Shown here piece after piece: positions 23,938 to 35,400 of a DNA stretch of 64,000 nt. The position numbers were made by a program, and so were the translations under genes. The notes under the pieces were generated by a model. It ran no database searches, was not told the DNA's origin, and saw nothing but the letters and a program-made list of their open reading frames with translations. Source of the DNA: Paragonimus skrjabini miyazakii (lineage: Eukaryota; Platyhelminthes; Trematoda; Plagiorchiida; Troglotrematidae); assembly GCA_014338405.1 (NCBI GenBank), contig JTDE01000289.1, positions 83,798 through 147,797 of the forward strand, given 5' to 3'. The first letter of the stretch is position 1. Each line of letters opens with the position of its first letter.

Positions 23938-24809
23938 GTAAGGACATTAGGGTATCTAAAACCTTGAGGTGTCTTTCAAAATATGTTCGAAAAGTTTGTC
24001 AATTTCAAAGATGTCTACTTGTAAGCTGTTTGGCATGTTCTTAAATTTACTGTCTAAAAGCTACACTAAGATTTTTATTTACTGCTGGTTTTCGTAGTTT
24101 TAATACAAACAATTATGGGGTTTGACAATTATTTCCAGTGCTTTTGATAACCCCATTGCTCAGCTTAAGTATAGCTGTCATGAAGTTATTAACAAAGTAT
24201 TCTCAAGAAAGCGAAATTTAAAAGCATGTCCGAAACGTTCACGGTGAGAGTCCATACAGTTTTTTGCAAAAGGACAAATGCCTATGATGAAGTAAAGTTT
24301 GAAAAGACCGTATGATATACTCTTTTATTGATAAAATATATTCTCCTGCCTAAATGCACATCATTGTCACAATTACTGTAAGTAGTCGAGCCATTATTTA
24401 TGCTTAAATGCTAACACTTTGGATACCTTATTCCGTTTTTGAAAAGCGATGCTTCTGAATCTTCAGCTGCACACACTTCAGCAGTTACATTTTTGCATTA
24501 TGTGAATGTGTTATTTCATGTTGTTCACGACGTTGTTTGGTGAAATCTATAACAAAAATATAACCTGCGGATTTATATTGTTACTGCGTTTATTCCGAAA
24601 TTTTCATTTTGATCAGGATTTAGAAGATAACTGTTTTTGTCAAAATTCCTATTTAAGAAGCGGAAAAACCAGAAAGGCATCATTTCACAAGCCTTAAAAC
24701 AAATGTGCTAGGAATGTTTCTTGTAACCATACTTAGCTTACTTCTGATTATCATTTTGTAAACCATCATTAATTGTTAGTATAAGTTGTATATAGTCGTT
24801 CTTATTCAG

Positions 24810-24840
24810 GTAACGTGACTTGTTCCCCACTGTCTGACAG
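24810..24840 (+). other. Candidate 31-nt micro-exon
   Basis: It lies between acceptor CGTTCTTATTCAG and donor GACAG|GTAATTG. In the phase left by 23856-23937 it reads NVTCSPLSD, which contains an N-glycosylation site. It leaves two bases over. Confidence 0.2.
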
Positions 24841-25641
24841 GTAATTGATAGAATAGTTAAAATCACTGCTTTGATAGAACCTTACGCGATATGACTTCCA
24901 TCCTCTAAAACAACTTGTGATATAAAACGCCAGTGAACGCTAAGCAAAAACGTGCCAGGAGACTTGTCATTTCTGATTACCTGTCAACCAAGTCAGGCGT
25001 TAAATGAGCATATAAACTTTCACAAATACCCTTCGATCACGTTCAAATGAACAAACGTTAGTCATTCGCATTAAATTACTTTCGGTTTTACGGAAGGTGT
25101 TTCTGTTTTTATATGGCACATTTCCAATCAGCCTCCCGTTTAGAGTTATCAAACGGATGAACACACAAGGCTGAAGTATAAAAACAGACAACCGAGTAGA
25201 CATAAGCTCACGCTCAGAGCCATAGTAAATGTTTTTAATCTTCTTCATGCCAGTTTAGCGGGACAATTCATGCTAACTCAGTACGACACCTCTAATGCTC
25301 TTGGACAAAAATTCGAGACTATTGAACTTACCTTATATCCTTCCTGTCTAACGGTACCCTAAACTTTGTGTAGTTTGTGAGCAAGTGCACGCAAAAAGAT
25401 TTTGAGTGAGAGATAAGACAATTCACTCTAACATGTGCAATGAGAGTTGCGGGAATCACTTTTCAACAAACAACAAACTATGTACGAATTTTACTGAACA
25501 ATGACTCCAGCTGGTCTGCTTGAAGTGAAAAATAAAAGCTTGAAGCAGTGGTTCCCCGATATGAATTTGAAAAAGGCCAACAGTATAGCGTAAGATGTCT
25601 TGTGCACGGACAGTTCTTTCGTATCTCATCTGTTACTACAG
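24841..25641. other. No confident gene
   Basis: On the minus strand an ATG at 25223-25221 in a good context (ACTATGG) starts a short, typical signal-peptide-like sequence (MALSVSLCLLGCLFLYFSLV) that stops after 24 codons. No good donor follows. An overlapping frame reads PFDNSKREADWKCAI then stop. This may be a decayed or frameshifted secreted-peptide gene, or chance. Confidence 0.2.
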
Positions 25642-25673
25642 CGAAATTAGTGCAATCAATTTATGGCAAGCAG
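25642..25673 (+). other. Candidate 32-nt micro-exon
   Basis: A very good acceptor (CATCTGTTACTACAG) and the donor CAG|GTATGG enclose 32 bases. It is in phase with the candidate at 24810-24840 and reads EISAINLWQA. It lies just before a PLE fragment. Confidence 0.2.
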
Positions 25674-25734
25674 GTATGGCAACAATGGTGAAGAATGCGG
25701 GCATGATAAGCGAGGTCAGAATGATCGAAATTCA

Positions 25735-26127
25735 AGAACAGGGCATTCAGATAATACAACATGAAACTGATAAGGACGGTGATAATGCATTTCATATCGT
25801 ATATCGCCCAAGAACCAAGCAAAGTATACGATTTGCAGAGGCTGTTACCATTCGTCGAACAAACCCAGTGCTATGTGTCCAGAAACAAATGGCTATAAAC
25901 TTATCCCTCCTTTGGTAATTTTATCCCATTCCCAAGGACCTCCCACTGTTCCGAGCATTTTATCTTACATTCTACCATGTACCCGTCTAACCGTTTTGTT
26001 TCCAGTTCAGTTTCAAAGTACTTATTAACATTTCCTCCACTTTTCACTTAACTGCCCATGACTATTTGACCTAGTAACTTAACCATCCTTATCAGTTTCA
26101 TGTTGTGTTATCTGAATGTCCTGTTCT
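25735..26127 (+). mobile_element. Fold-back Penelope-like element fragment
   Basis: The centre encodes the last part of the PLE GIY-YIG endonuclease: DNAFHIVYRPRTKQS, then RFAEAVTIRRTNPVLCVQK and a C-terminal LLW before the stop at 25916-25918. These match NSYHVLLRNRNPK, AMLI and PVLCVHK in the copies near 38 and 40 kb. The sides are a 46-bp inverted repeat, 25735-25780 and 26082-26127, with three mismatches; the right arm is in the 3' untranslated part and the left arm caps the truncated 5' end. There is no RT domain or catalytic site. Confidence 0.75.
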
Positions 26128-26481
26128 GGAAATATAACAGCTCTCGGCTTAGATGTAACAAAGCATACAGCCCTCTTTAATGGATGGCAGATCTAGGTTT
26201 GCATTTTCAAAATAGAGTTTCTTATTTTCCAGTAACCACAGTTCGTTGAGTGAATACTTTTAGCTTGTTACGATGGGGGAATAAACAGTTTTCCTTGGTT
26301 GACAACAAGCAAACTTGTAACGTGTGGTCGAAACCAGCAAGGGCGCACTGGTTGAAGTTGAATTGTGTGACAGGGCGTGCTGCTGTGCAATTGACGCCGT
26401 TGTAGGTTTCGTTTGTGTAAGTCGTGTGCATGGCTTATTGTGCATTTAGCTCATGGTTCTTTGTACTGTTTCTTCTTTCAG
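26128..26481. other. No gene seen
   Basis: Two overlapping minus-strand frames (26222-26431 and 26260-26445) have no recognisable content. Confidence 0.3.
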
Positions 26482-26553
26482 GACTGTTGTTGGAACTCCT
26501 ACTTTGGAAGAACGCTGTCCCCCGGTGTCTTCACGTTGCTCCAAAGTTGGTCC
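26482..26553 (+). other. Candidate 72-nt exon
   Basis: Classic signals on both sides: acceptor TTTCTTCTTTCAG and donor GTCC|GTAAGTG. The length is divisible by three. All three frames are open, so the reading cannot be chosen from the sequence; one reads TVVGTPTLEERCPPVSSRCS. It is GC-richer than its surroundings. It is phase-compatible with 25642-25673 in the frame beginning LLLELLLWKNAV. Confidence 0.3.
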
Positions 26554-28689
26554 GTAAGTGTGACGGATAACTACGTTTGCTAATCGAAACACAAACGGTC
26601 TGTCTCGCAAAAGAAGAAAAAGTCACAAGTCAACTGGAAACGTGTACTGGATACAACACAGATACCGAGAGATTCAATTCATAACATGTCCTTGTCCACA
26701 TATGTATGGGGTCCCACGGTCCGGAATAGCCCACCAATCTGAAGTAGCCTCACACTCACTGCCCGCAGACCTCCGGCTGTGGTTGGCCATTCTACTCAGC
26801 CCGTTGTGCGGACGCGGTCAACCCGCGTGTTCGAGCGCCTGAAAGAAAGCAGAAGGGAGTATGTGTGACAAAACAAAATGGCGGCGCACTACATGCTACT
26901 ACAAATGAAACCACCACGGAAGCTAATAAACCCCTTCTAAGTGTCGCTCTTACATTGGCATCCAACGTGCCGTCACATGTTTTTATAAAATTGCATTGGT
27001 TACTTGATTGTGACAAATTTGTGTTACGCAAGTTTGATTCAAAATGCCTATGTGTTATGAGTTTAGAACTTGGTCCAGTGTGCCTATGTGATTAAAATCT
27101 TGAAAAATTTGGTCAGTTTTGCAACTTTGCAACTATTTCAAAAGGACTGAAGAGCATCTAATATTTTTAGCGCGATAATATGCGATGGGACAGTGATGAG
27201 AGGACAAAGTGACGTCTGAGAAACCTTATACTATTACTCGGTTCTGTATATAATGTTCAAAACCTATGGGTTGACAACCACTGTCAGCACCTTGGCAAGT
27301 GTTACAGTTGACGCCCTATTTATAAATGCTATCTGCTGATTAAGTAGCTAGCTATTACCTCGCTGAATTTTTTAAAATTTTCCATCAAACCACTTTACAG
27401 TTTTAGTCTCAAATTACATCACTACTATTGAATCAGCCTTAATACTATCGGTTACGTATGGGTCACAAATTAGTGCGGAAACCCGTATCGTATGTTGAAG
27501 TTTTACTGGTTGTTGAATTTACATCAAAACGCACTGCCACAACATAACCTGACGATAAACATTTTATCGGAAATTTCATATTATCCTTAGTGATAGAACC
27601 ACATTGTATAGATTCTTGTTCCGGAAGTTTTGAGTGCATATCCTAGCTGGCTCAGGCAAGTAGGTTGTTTTTATCCAAATGATTTAATAATTAGCTGAGC
27701 TCAGCCACTACTGATAATGGATTCAGATGATAGATGGAACTTGGTGTATTGAGTTCGTAAATACATATTGGCCAATGTTGTGTATCAGGCGTTCGTCCAA
27801 CGGATAACTTCAATTATTTCAAACTAGTCAATTTAAAATTAGAAATAATATACCGACTGCCAGTTTTCTTCTTGCATGAAACGTAAGATAAATTCATAAA
27901 ATCTTACACAAAGAATGGTCTTTAGATGTTCTCTGTTCAGTAACACCGGCTTATATAGTCACATACTCCCATAGGCTGTGACCTGATCTGACTTGGAAAG
28001 CAAGTACAATCTGTCATCTATTCATCCGGTCAACTCCAGCAGGTTACCTTTTAAACCGGTTGTTATTTGATACTACACAACCTCAAATGGACGTCTTCTA
28101 ACATGTGATGCATTTCCTATGTTGTCAATTTCACCTTGTGATGAAATTTTCAAAACACAGTTGAGCAAGTATCCAATATTAGTTGGTTGCTGCCCTAAAA
28201 CAGTAGAACACTGGCTGTCATCCGAAGTATTTCAATCCAATTCATTGTGTACTTGCTATGAATTCTGGGGACGTTTGATTCAGTTGCGAATCAAATGAAT
28301 GCAGTTGGTTTTTGAAGGCTTGCATTTATCCAACTAGTCATAAGCATAATTAATAAAAGTTCGCAAAACCTGTCTGTTCAATCAGACCAGTAACACTGTA
28401 ATCATAACTGCTCAGTTGGGTTGCAAATAATGCCTTAATTGAACCAACCGAACTAGTACAGAAGCTCGAGAATCTTGAATCGTCCGCATTGAAAGCATGT
28501 CGTATATGCCCGAAAACCTTCGCGACCAGATATACACTTCGGTCAACCAGCTTTAATACTGTCTATTCTTTTTATAAAAAAATGATCGGATATGGCAGAT
28601 ACTATTCAAAGAAGATTGTGAGCACGCGTTTGGACATGCTTATTCGGTCACGCCTATTATGCAGATACTAACTGCATGGCGAACATGCC
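26554..28689. other. No confident gene
   Basis: A GC-rich patch at 26730-26860 reads RRPPAVVGHSTQPVV followed by TRSTRV and a basic tail ending REYV-stop on the plus strand. This recalls the Pro/Arg-rich tails of Ty3/gypsy polyproteins, but there is no integrase core or long terminal repeat to support it. The rest is AT-rich with nothing definite. Confidence 0.25.
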
Positions 28690-28833
28690 GGCCGTACATG
28701 CATAAAAGCCAGGATACAAAGTCAAATCCTAATGAAGGTTTATCCTATGGATAAATAAGACCGAAATTCGAGTCTGATGCTTCCTTTCAAAGTAGGCTAG
28801 CGGAAGAGTTTATTTGATTGCAAAGGCTGCGTC
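28690..28833 (+). mobile_element. Decayed HHR-SINE fragment
   Basis: A degenerate plus-strand copy. CCGAAATTCGAGTCTGATGC, TTCCTTTCAAAGT and GGCTAGCGG match the ribozyme 3' part and tail of the SINE family. The 5' half of the ribozyme core is not recognisable, so the ribozyme is dead. Confidence 0.5.
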
Positions 28834-29950
28834 CTGTAGTTAGTGTTCGGTTTGAAATTTTTTGTGATAATTTTACATCCACCTTAGCTCATGCCTGAAT
28901 GTGAATTTCGGGGCAGGTAATTTTATTAATTGGTTGTTGATCATTTGTTCATTTGGTTCACAACAAAGTTGATAACATAATGACATCTAACCGTTAAGAC
29001 ACTGTATTCACCTGTGTTCAGAATTAAAAGAGTTGTCTCTTATTTATCGTCTATTTGCAGCCTAAGTCTTCACAAATCAGGTGGGCTATAAAGACTAATA
29101 CTTCTAAACCACAGAATTTTAACTCATTCATCAACAACTTGGTACCCTTGAACTCAGCAACATGTTGACAGTTTGTAATATAAATACTATTAGCTGCCAG
29201 TTTATTCCACGTACGCTTTCTAACTCTTCATAACTGTTCCAGCAAGACATGCAGTTTTACACGTATGTGACAATGTTAATCAACGATGCTTGCGCCCATT
29301 AACACTAACGCAAACATATTGCGTTCATCTCGGGACAAATTCAATCAGTTGTTACGAAGAAAACATAGGATTGCTTAACCAGTAGAAGGTCGTTTGGTGT
29401 ATTTGTTAACGACGTTCAATCTAACTGCGAGCATTTTTACGCCAATTTTTCGCAGCTTGTTACAAAACGGTAATCTTGAATATCCAAAGAATGCAAATGG
29501 TTAACATAGGATGCGGAAACAAACGGACTGTTTCAACTCTGATCTGTTTCAACGTTTACCGAAAATGAGTGCAAGCCGCTCAGTATACGAGATTTTTACA
29601 CCTCTATCCTGTGTATTCTGGGAAAAAGTGCGATTTTTCAAACCTTTTCAAGCGTTCAATGCAAGATAAATTTCCCTCAGTATGATACTTGAAGACGGAC
29701 AACGTGCAAGCGTTAATCTGCTCTGAGTAGACACATCCGACTATGTTAGCGGTAAGGCCTGTGAAGGCATGATCGCAAAACGAGCAAACAGCCAATACGT
29801 CTTGATGGAAATCATTGTTTTTACTGCTTTCATTTATAAATAACACGGTGGCTAAATTGAGTTTAATGTCTCCATAACCGCTCCTTTGTAAAGCTGATTT
29901 ACTGGTAAGGTCATGTTCAACTAGGACTGACAATTACAAAAGATTTCAAG
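28834..29950. other. No confident gene
   Basis: One minus-strand frame at 29604-29933 is open for about 109 codons and has a CSFC pair. It begins without a Met and shows no known domain; a run this long is expected by chance in the window. Confidence 0.25.
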
Positions 29951-30084
29951 TTGAACATCACTCACAATTGATCGCAGCTGTTGCATCCCCATAGACTTTC
30001 CAGTCGGTCCCTTTCGAACAGAGGAAGCACTAGACTCGAGTTTCGCTCTCATTAGAGCTCGTCAGTAGTGCATATCATCGCCAT
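29951..30084 (-). mobile_element. HHR-SINE copy, 5'-truncated
   Basis: A minus-strand SINE truncated just upstream of the ribozyme, so it has the ribozyme and tail but no tRNA-like promoter. The tail matches the copies at 4.4-4.8 and 40.4 kb (AATTGATCGCAGCTG, GCATCCCCATAGACTTTCC). Confidence 0.8.
30027..30071 (-). ncRNA. Hammerhead ribozyme in SINE (best copy)
   Basis: This is the cleanest ribozyme in the window. Stem I strands GCACTA and TAGTGC are perfect complements. The core CTGACGA, stem II GCTC/GAGC, core GAAA, mini stem III and the cleavage triplet GTC are all intact. It is a type I hammerhead with a very short stem III; such forms are known to work poorly as monomers and better as dimers. 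The host SINE lacks its own promoter. Confidence 0.85.
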
Positions 30085-31098
30085 TACAAAAGAGCCGCGC
30101 AAAACCATTTTATTTTCGTGTATTTAGTTACCAGTTGTAGTGACAGGATAGTACAAATAAAACTCAGGTTACGCTGCAGCTTGCGACTATCCTTGCTGGG
30201 ATAAGATCATTCTCGTCACATACCCAACAACAATGACGACAAATTGAGTGACGTAGTAGGATCGTAAAACTCTGACGTTCTCGCCAAAAACTTCACCGAA
30301 TGGTCAAACGTTTTGATTTTTACGTCTGCGACGAATAACGTTATCAATACCACCACTTATAAATGTTTTTACTACCAATTGTTTCACTGCAGGCAGCTAT
30401 TCAATCAGTTTGTTACTAATCCTAATGCAGAACGTAATGTGAACAAACTGTAAGCAGAATTTTACAAAGCCCCTCAGACAATAATTATGAAGAGCAATTG
30501 CGAATCGACTACAGAAATAATTACCTGTATGTTACCTCTCCTGTTTGATCTCAGTGTATGCAGTCTGATTGACCTTTCAATTCACAATATTTGCACGTAA
30601 GTTGTTAATTAATCAGTTCACCTGATTTGAACAATAGTTCCGAGCTACTCACTATTTACTAGTTCTGGACCATTAGTAAGAGATAAATTCTAATAGAGAA
30701 CTCAGAGTAATTTATATTCTACCTTATGTTTACTGCCAACGTTGTGTACATTCAATAATATGTTCTGTTAGAAATGAATGCCGGAAGACAGTCTGTGCGG
30801 TGGGGAAATGATGATGACTTTTCAAGAAATGTTCCTCAATCAAAGCCACTCGCCTGAATTTACCCATCCATTATTAAGTATGTGAAATACTTCACTAAAG
30901 GTTAGCTTTAATGTACCATTTTCTCAGGACAGTTAGAAGTCATCACATTTCATTTAGATATAAAAACCAGCAGTAATAATGTGAAATCAACATTATAATT
31001 GGGTCCCAGTAAGGCAAATAGCATTGAGAGCAAACAGAAAGTAAATGCTGAAGTCACTGGATGCTGACTCGAACGATTAGATCACAGAGATGATTTCT
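30085..31098. other. No gene; includes probable 3' UTR of the peptide gene
   Basis: AT-rich. No AATAAA is seen on the minus strand close to the stop of the peptide precursor; a variant ATTAAA (plus-strand TTTAAT, about 30908-30913) is the nearest plausible poly(A) signal. Confidence 0.3.
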
Positions 31099-31838
31099 TC
31101 ACACATTTTGGTCGGGGACTGCCAGGGGTTTCCTCAATTCAAATCCGTATGCCCATGGTCGTTGATCAAACTTGCTTGAATCTAAATGGTAACGCTTGCG
31201 GAACATGATGGGATCAAAGTGGGAACGTTTGCGGAACATAATCGGATCAAAATGAGAACGTTTGCGGAACATGATGGGATCGAAGTGGGACCGCTTGCGA
31301 AACATAATCGGATCAAAGTGCGAACGTTTGTCTTCGACCAAGCCGTAGTATCTTGAATGAGAGGACGGAAATTCTTCATCAGCATATCGCGAGTAGATAG
31401 GATACTCAATTTCATTCGCATGTTCCAAATTAATTGGCATCGACTGAAATGTCAACAAAAGTAAATTAAACGCAGGTTACGTTCAATTTGAATAACGTGA
31501 AACGAAACTGTATTAAAATGGTAGAAAACACTATGGACCTACCGAAATCTGACGTTATTAACTATTCATTTTCACTCGTGCGTTTATGTGTGTGAGCCGA
31601 TAATATTGCACTATTTCATTTTTTTTATCTAGTCAGAAATTCTTAAAAATTTAACAAAGTAGGAAATGTATCCTGAATGTGTGATTGCGCACACTTTAAA
31701 GCGAAAGTAAATAAGTATAAACTCACTTACAATTGACTTGAACGAAAAGTTTGTCAAACAGAGAAGAAATTTAACAGCTAGATTCCACAGAATGGCAAAA
31801 CAAGATAGTATACTCAAGACCCAATACGCTGGCTGCAT
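31099..31838 (-). CDS. Neuropeptide-type prohormone with four repeated peptides
   Basis: Two coding exons, 31838-31731 and 31443-31099, are joined across a 287-bp intron with GTAAGTGAGT and a TTGACATTTCAG acceptor. Both junctions are phase 0 and the join encodes 150 residues. Exon 1 gives a hydrophobic secretory leader (starts MQPAYWVLSILSCFAILW). Exon 2 gives an acidic spacer (about 37-74), KR at 75-76, then four tandem identical units SHFDPIMFRKR (77-120), a degenerate fifth YHLDSSKF, and a C-terminal tail to V150. Each unit is bounded by RKR or KR, the prohormone convertase sites. Trimming of the basic residues would release SHFDPIMF four times. There is no Gly before the basic site, so no C-terminal amide is predicted. 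The protein would act as a secreted transmitter or hormone precursor. I cannot name the family with certainty. Confidence 0.88.
31192..31323 (-). repeat. Four 33-bp coding tandem repeats
   Basis: Four head-to-tail units, each encoding SHFDPIMFRKR. Units 1 and 3 use GATCCGATTATG and units 2 and 4 use GATCCCATCATG, so the array probably arose by duplicating a two-unit block. All differences between units are synonymous. Confidence 0.95.
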
Positions 31839-32415
31839 TTGTACATTCTAATTATCAGTGTCTAGAAACGTCATAACATATGTTGTATTATCTCATACGT
31901 GGTTTACCACAATACAACTGGTAAAGTGTAGTGTGATGTGATTCTCCGAAGGAAAGATTTGGCACCTTTAATAATAGCAGTGCGTGTGTGTGGAATCCTT
32001 AATTTTGCAACTGTGGTATGCTTACCCTACAGGCAATACAATGCAGATTGAATCTTCCATACAGTATACTAAGGTTACTTGACGGTTCGTGAAACCTTAT
32101 CACATACAGTAAAATAGGAATGCTAATCGAAGGAAAATATGTTTTACCAGATACCATGTTCAATACACAAGATGTAATATCATTAATTTTGTCAGGCAAA
32201 AGTAAAAACAATGGAATGGAAAACATTCTGAGGTTTTTCAAGTAAACTGTTAATTTTTACAAAGGGCAAATAGAAACTCACATCAGGCACGTGGGCAGCG
32301 TTGTGGCTGACACTCAGGAGAAAAGTGAGTATCAGCGGTACCAAGTTTCGGTCAAACATTATTGGAGAAGATTATCACGGATTAGACCTGCTCCCTAAAA
32401 TCGTGCCATCACAAG
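31839..32415 (-). promoter_or_regulatory. Probable 5' UTR exon and intron of the peptide gene
   Basis: On the minus strand a donor CTGAT|GTGAGTTTC lies at 32282/32281. A possible acceptor (CACTGATAATTAG, ending about 31854) sits just upstream of the ATG at 31838. Together with the TATA box at 32416-32423 this suggests a short non-coding first exon (about 32390-32282) spliced to the leader exon. This is inference; the ATG exon might also be the first exon. Confidence 0.35.
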
Positions 32416-32423
32416 CTTATATA
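32416..32423 (-). promoter_or_regulatory. TATA box candidate for the peptide gene
   Basis: The minus strand reads CCCTATATAAGC, a close match to the TATA consensus, about 580 bases upstream of the start codon. It would place the transcription start near 32390. Confidence 0.4.
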
Positions 32424-35400
32424 GGGTCATATTCGGAAGATGTGTGGGTGGATGCTGTTGATAGGAGATTCTCATTGGTTCTGCTGACATGAGTATCATG
32501 TGCGGTAGTACAACAAATAAGCTACTTTCATAAGTTACACGGTATCCAAATGCAAAGTGTCGTACGAAAACTAGTGTACGTCTTCGTGTAGATATTTTTC
32601 AAATGCTTCTATTGCTTGCAAAACAAGAGTGCTTGGAAATGGGAATATTCACAATAAAAGGTGGGTGATATTCATCTTACCTTATAAAATGTAGCGCTCT
32701 CCTTTAACTTAGTGCATTTGGTTTGATTAGAACAAGGTGGGCTATTGAAATCACTCATTACTTTTCGGACTGATTAGACACTCGGCCGTCCTTAGAATAC
32801 AGGGGAACGGTGCTTGATTTCCATGTTGTTGTAAATCTGTTCAAGGTCAGCTTGTGTTTAGTAGTTCACAATGTAATAAAAAATAACTGATTTTCCTGCA
32901 AGATTTACTTAACATACATTTTAATTGCGTGCGATATTGTTGAAAATGTATCATAAATTGGCGCTAGTTGACTTAAATTCGTTTGCTCTCGGATTTGTTT
33001 TTGCTGAATTTTGCTGAAGTTCAGAAATTGCTCATGATTATTGCAAGTGGAAAATTTGGATTAGTAAATCGATGCGGACACGAATGTTGACTTTGTGTGT
33101 CTTATTCCTAATTTTAAAACATGGTGGGCATCTATTTTCCAAATGCATAACGCCCGTCAAAGTAAATAAACCTATAATACCACTGATGGGAATGTGTTCT
33201 TACTTGATGATTTTCGCAATACAACGGTAAATTTTGCTAGATAAATCAGTAAACATTTTAATTTGAAGTTCACTGTTATTTCGGCTTATTTCACTTTTGT
33301 GTTTTATCCTCCAATGAAGGTACAGTTGATATGTAATGTCTATATGTATGTAAGTTTATATGTATTGGAAAAATTGCGTTAACCCCTGGAGATCATACAT
33401 CCAACTCAAAATTGAAGTTACTAACGGGTATTTCAAGACATAACAAGTGTACACGCTGGTAACGAACTTTAGATGGACGGTTACTGAACTAGCAGATTTT
33501 CAGAATTCCATCTTATCTGCGTTCAGTTACGCAGCCCTCCTATCAACAGTTTCGGCCATGATTTATCCATCTAGATGCGACTTCTGTCACGTTTCCAAAT
33601 GTTGTATTCGCAGCAACCCAACGATAATTTTGTAGTGTTGAAGCGTGCTCAATGATGAGCTTGCAGTTATGAAGCAACTCAAGTTACTCTGCTTAACACC
33701 CCGTAATATTTTTGCATTTGAATGAATAGGTTGTTGAGGGTTTCTTTGGTGATTGCTTCAAAATGTTAATTCAGCGTAAGCTAATTGGATACAGGAATTC
33801 CGAAGGACACACTAAACCGCCGCATAAATTTGTTGTCTGGTCAGCTGACTGCAACCCGTCGCAATGATTTACTGCGTAATGTAGATTCTTACTGCATTCA
33901 AAGAAAGGGTAGCTTTTATCGACAATTATTTACTATCTTGTATGAGAGGACATTGGTCACAATTGTGAAGATTGGAAATTGAAGTCAAAGAGATACTGCC
34001 ATTTCGCGGCTGAAACTCTTAAATTAGTTTTCGAATTTTAGCCAACCAGCCAACCGTAAATGTGGTCTTGGATAGTTCCATTTTCAGCTTCCTTAAGGTG
34101 GAGCGATGAAAATGAATAACAGATCAGTCTGTCATGATACATGTTTCAAAAAGTGCGCGGATGTTTTTTCTCTTTTCTGGACATTACTACAATGGTTTGT
34201 ACGCGAACACAGGCATACGTCTGTGTATGAAAAGCAGAACTCGAAACCGTAAATTTTTTACTTCGTTGCTGACGATATAGCAATAATAGACGATTATCAT
34301 TAAAAGGTGGTTTATAGAATAGTATAATAATTAACTACCACATAGATTTGCCTCTACTTTAAATGAAGTGGGGTAGGTGATCAACTTCGGCGTTGTTGTG
34401 GTAAATCTACCCATTGACATAAGGTCTTTTATCTATATCCTTTTTTTTGTCCTGCGTGTAAGTGGAGAGTACAGGAAGCCGATGCGTAACATATAAACAT
34501 TATTCTGCAGTTGATGTCTACACTCAAATTTACGGAAGAAATATGCCTAATTGACAGAATTCCTGTTTAGCAGTCCATGCAAATATGATTCAAATAGTAA
34601 TAACTAGTCATTCTAACGCTGCTCAGTTTTGCAATGACATAAACAAGCAAATCATTAATACTATCTCTGTCGCGAAATAAGCTAGCACATAGTATGACAA
34701 TCCTTTTCATAAAATTAATCTTCATCCTCATAATCTAGTGAGAAGACGCATGATGTCGTGATTAACTAATGGGAGAATGGGCTTTAGCCACTGCTGTTTA
34801 AGTAACTATGGCAAAGGTTGTTGGTGACATTGAGCACCATCAACCGTCGGTACTTAACACTCACGTAGAAAAACGTGAGAAGCGAGAAGATGCAGTACCC
34901 TACTTGGCATGAGTACACCTTGTGAATATTGGTCAAAACCGAAGCCTTACTTGGTGTATTTTACAGACTGACCAATCTCCAATTAATAGTACAGTCAAAG
35001 AACATGCACCCAAAGAAAACTCGATAGCCACTCAAACTCTGGGAATTGTTTGGAGGAAGAATACATTTGCTCCGACCGCTTAGTATCTTTGTACACCTCA
35101 TGGTAAGAATAGATTTAGCTATTAATGTCTGGCAGTTGACGATATACTACGCACCTGTACATTTCAGATACTGTATATGCTACAAAAACGAGAATGAATG
35201 ATAACTGCAAATCAGAGATGCGGAGAAGGCGCAAATATTGGTTACACGAACGCACAAGGTTACAACTGGGCATGGAAAAAAGGAGACCCTTGTAATTTGT
35301 GCTTCACGCCTGAGCAAAACACCATCAAAGTGAGTTAATGCTTGAGGTTTACGTTTTACTTATTAATCACCGAAATATCTACACTGAAGCTGTAATTAAG

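Noticed and set aside
26730..26860. C-terminal tail of a Ty3/gypsy polyprotein
   Set aside because: The Pro/Arg-rich reading is suggestive, but there is no integrase, protease, RT or LTR nearby, and the frame has a stop upstream.
29604..29933. C2H2 zinc-finger protein (minus strand, CSFC)
   Set aside because: No His pair at finger spacing; an open run of this length is expected several times by chance in this window.
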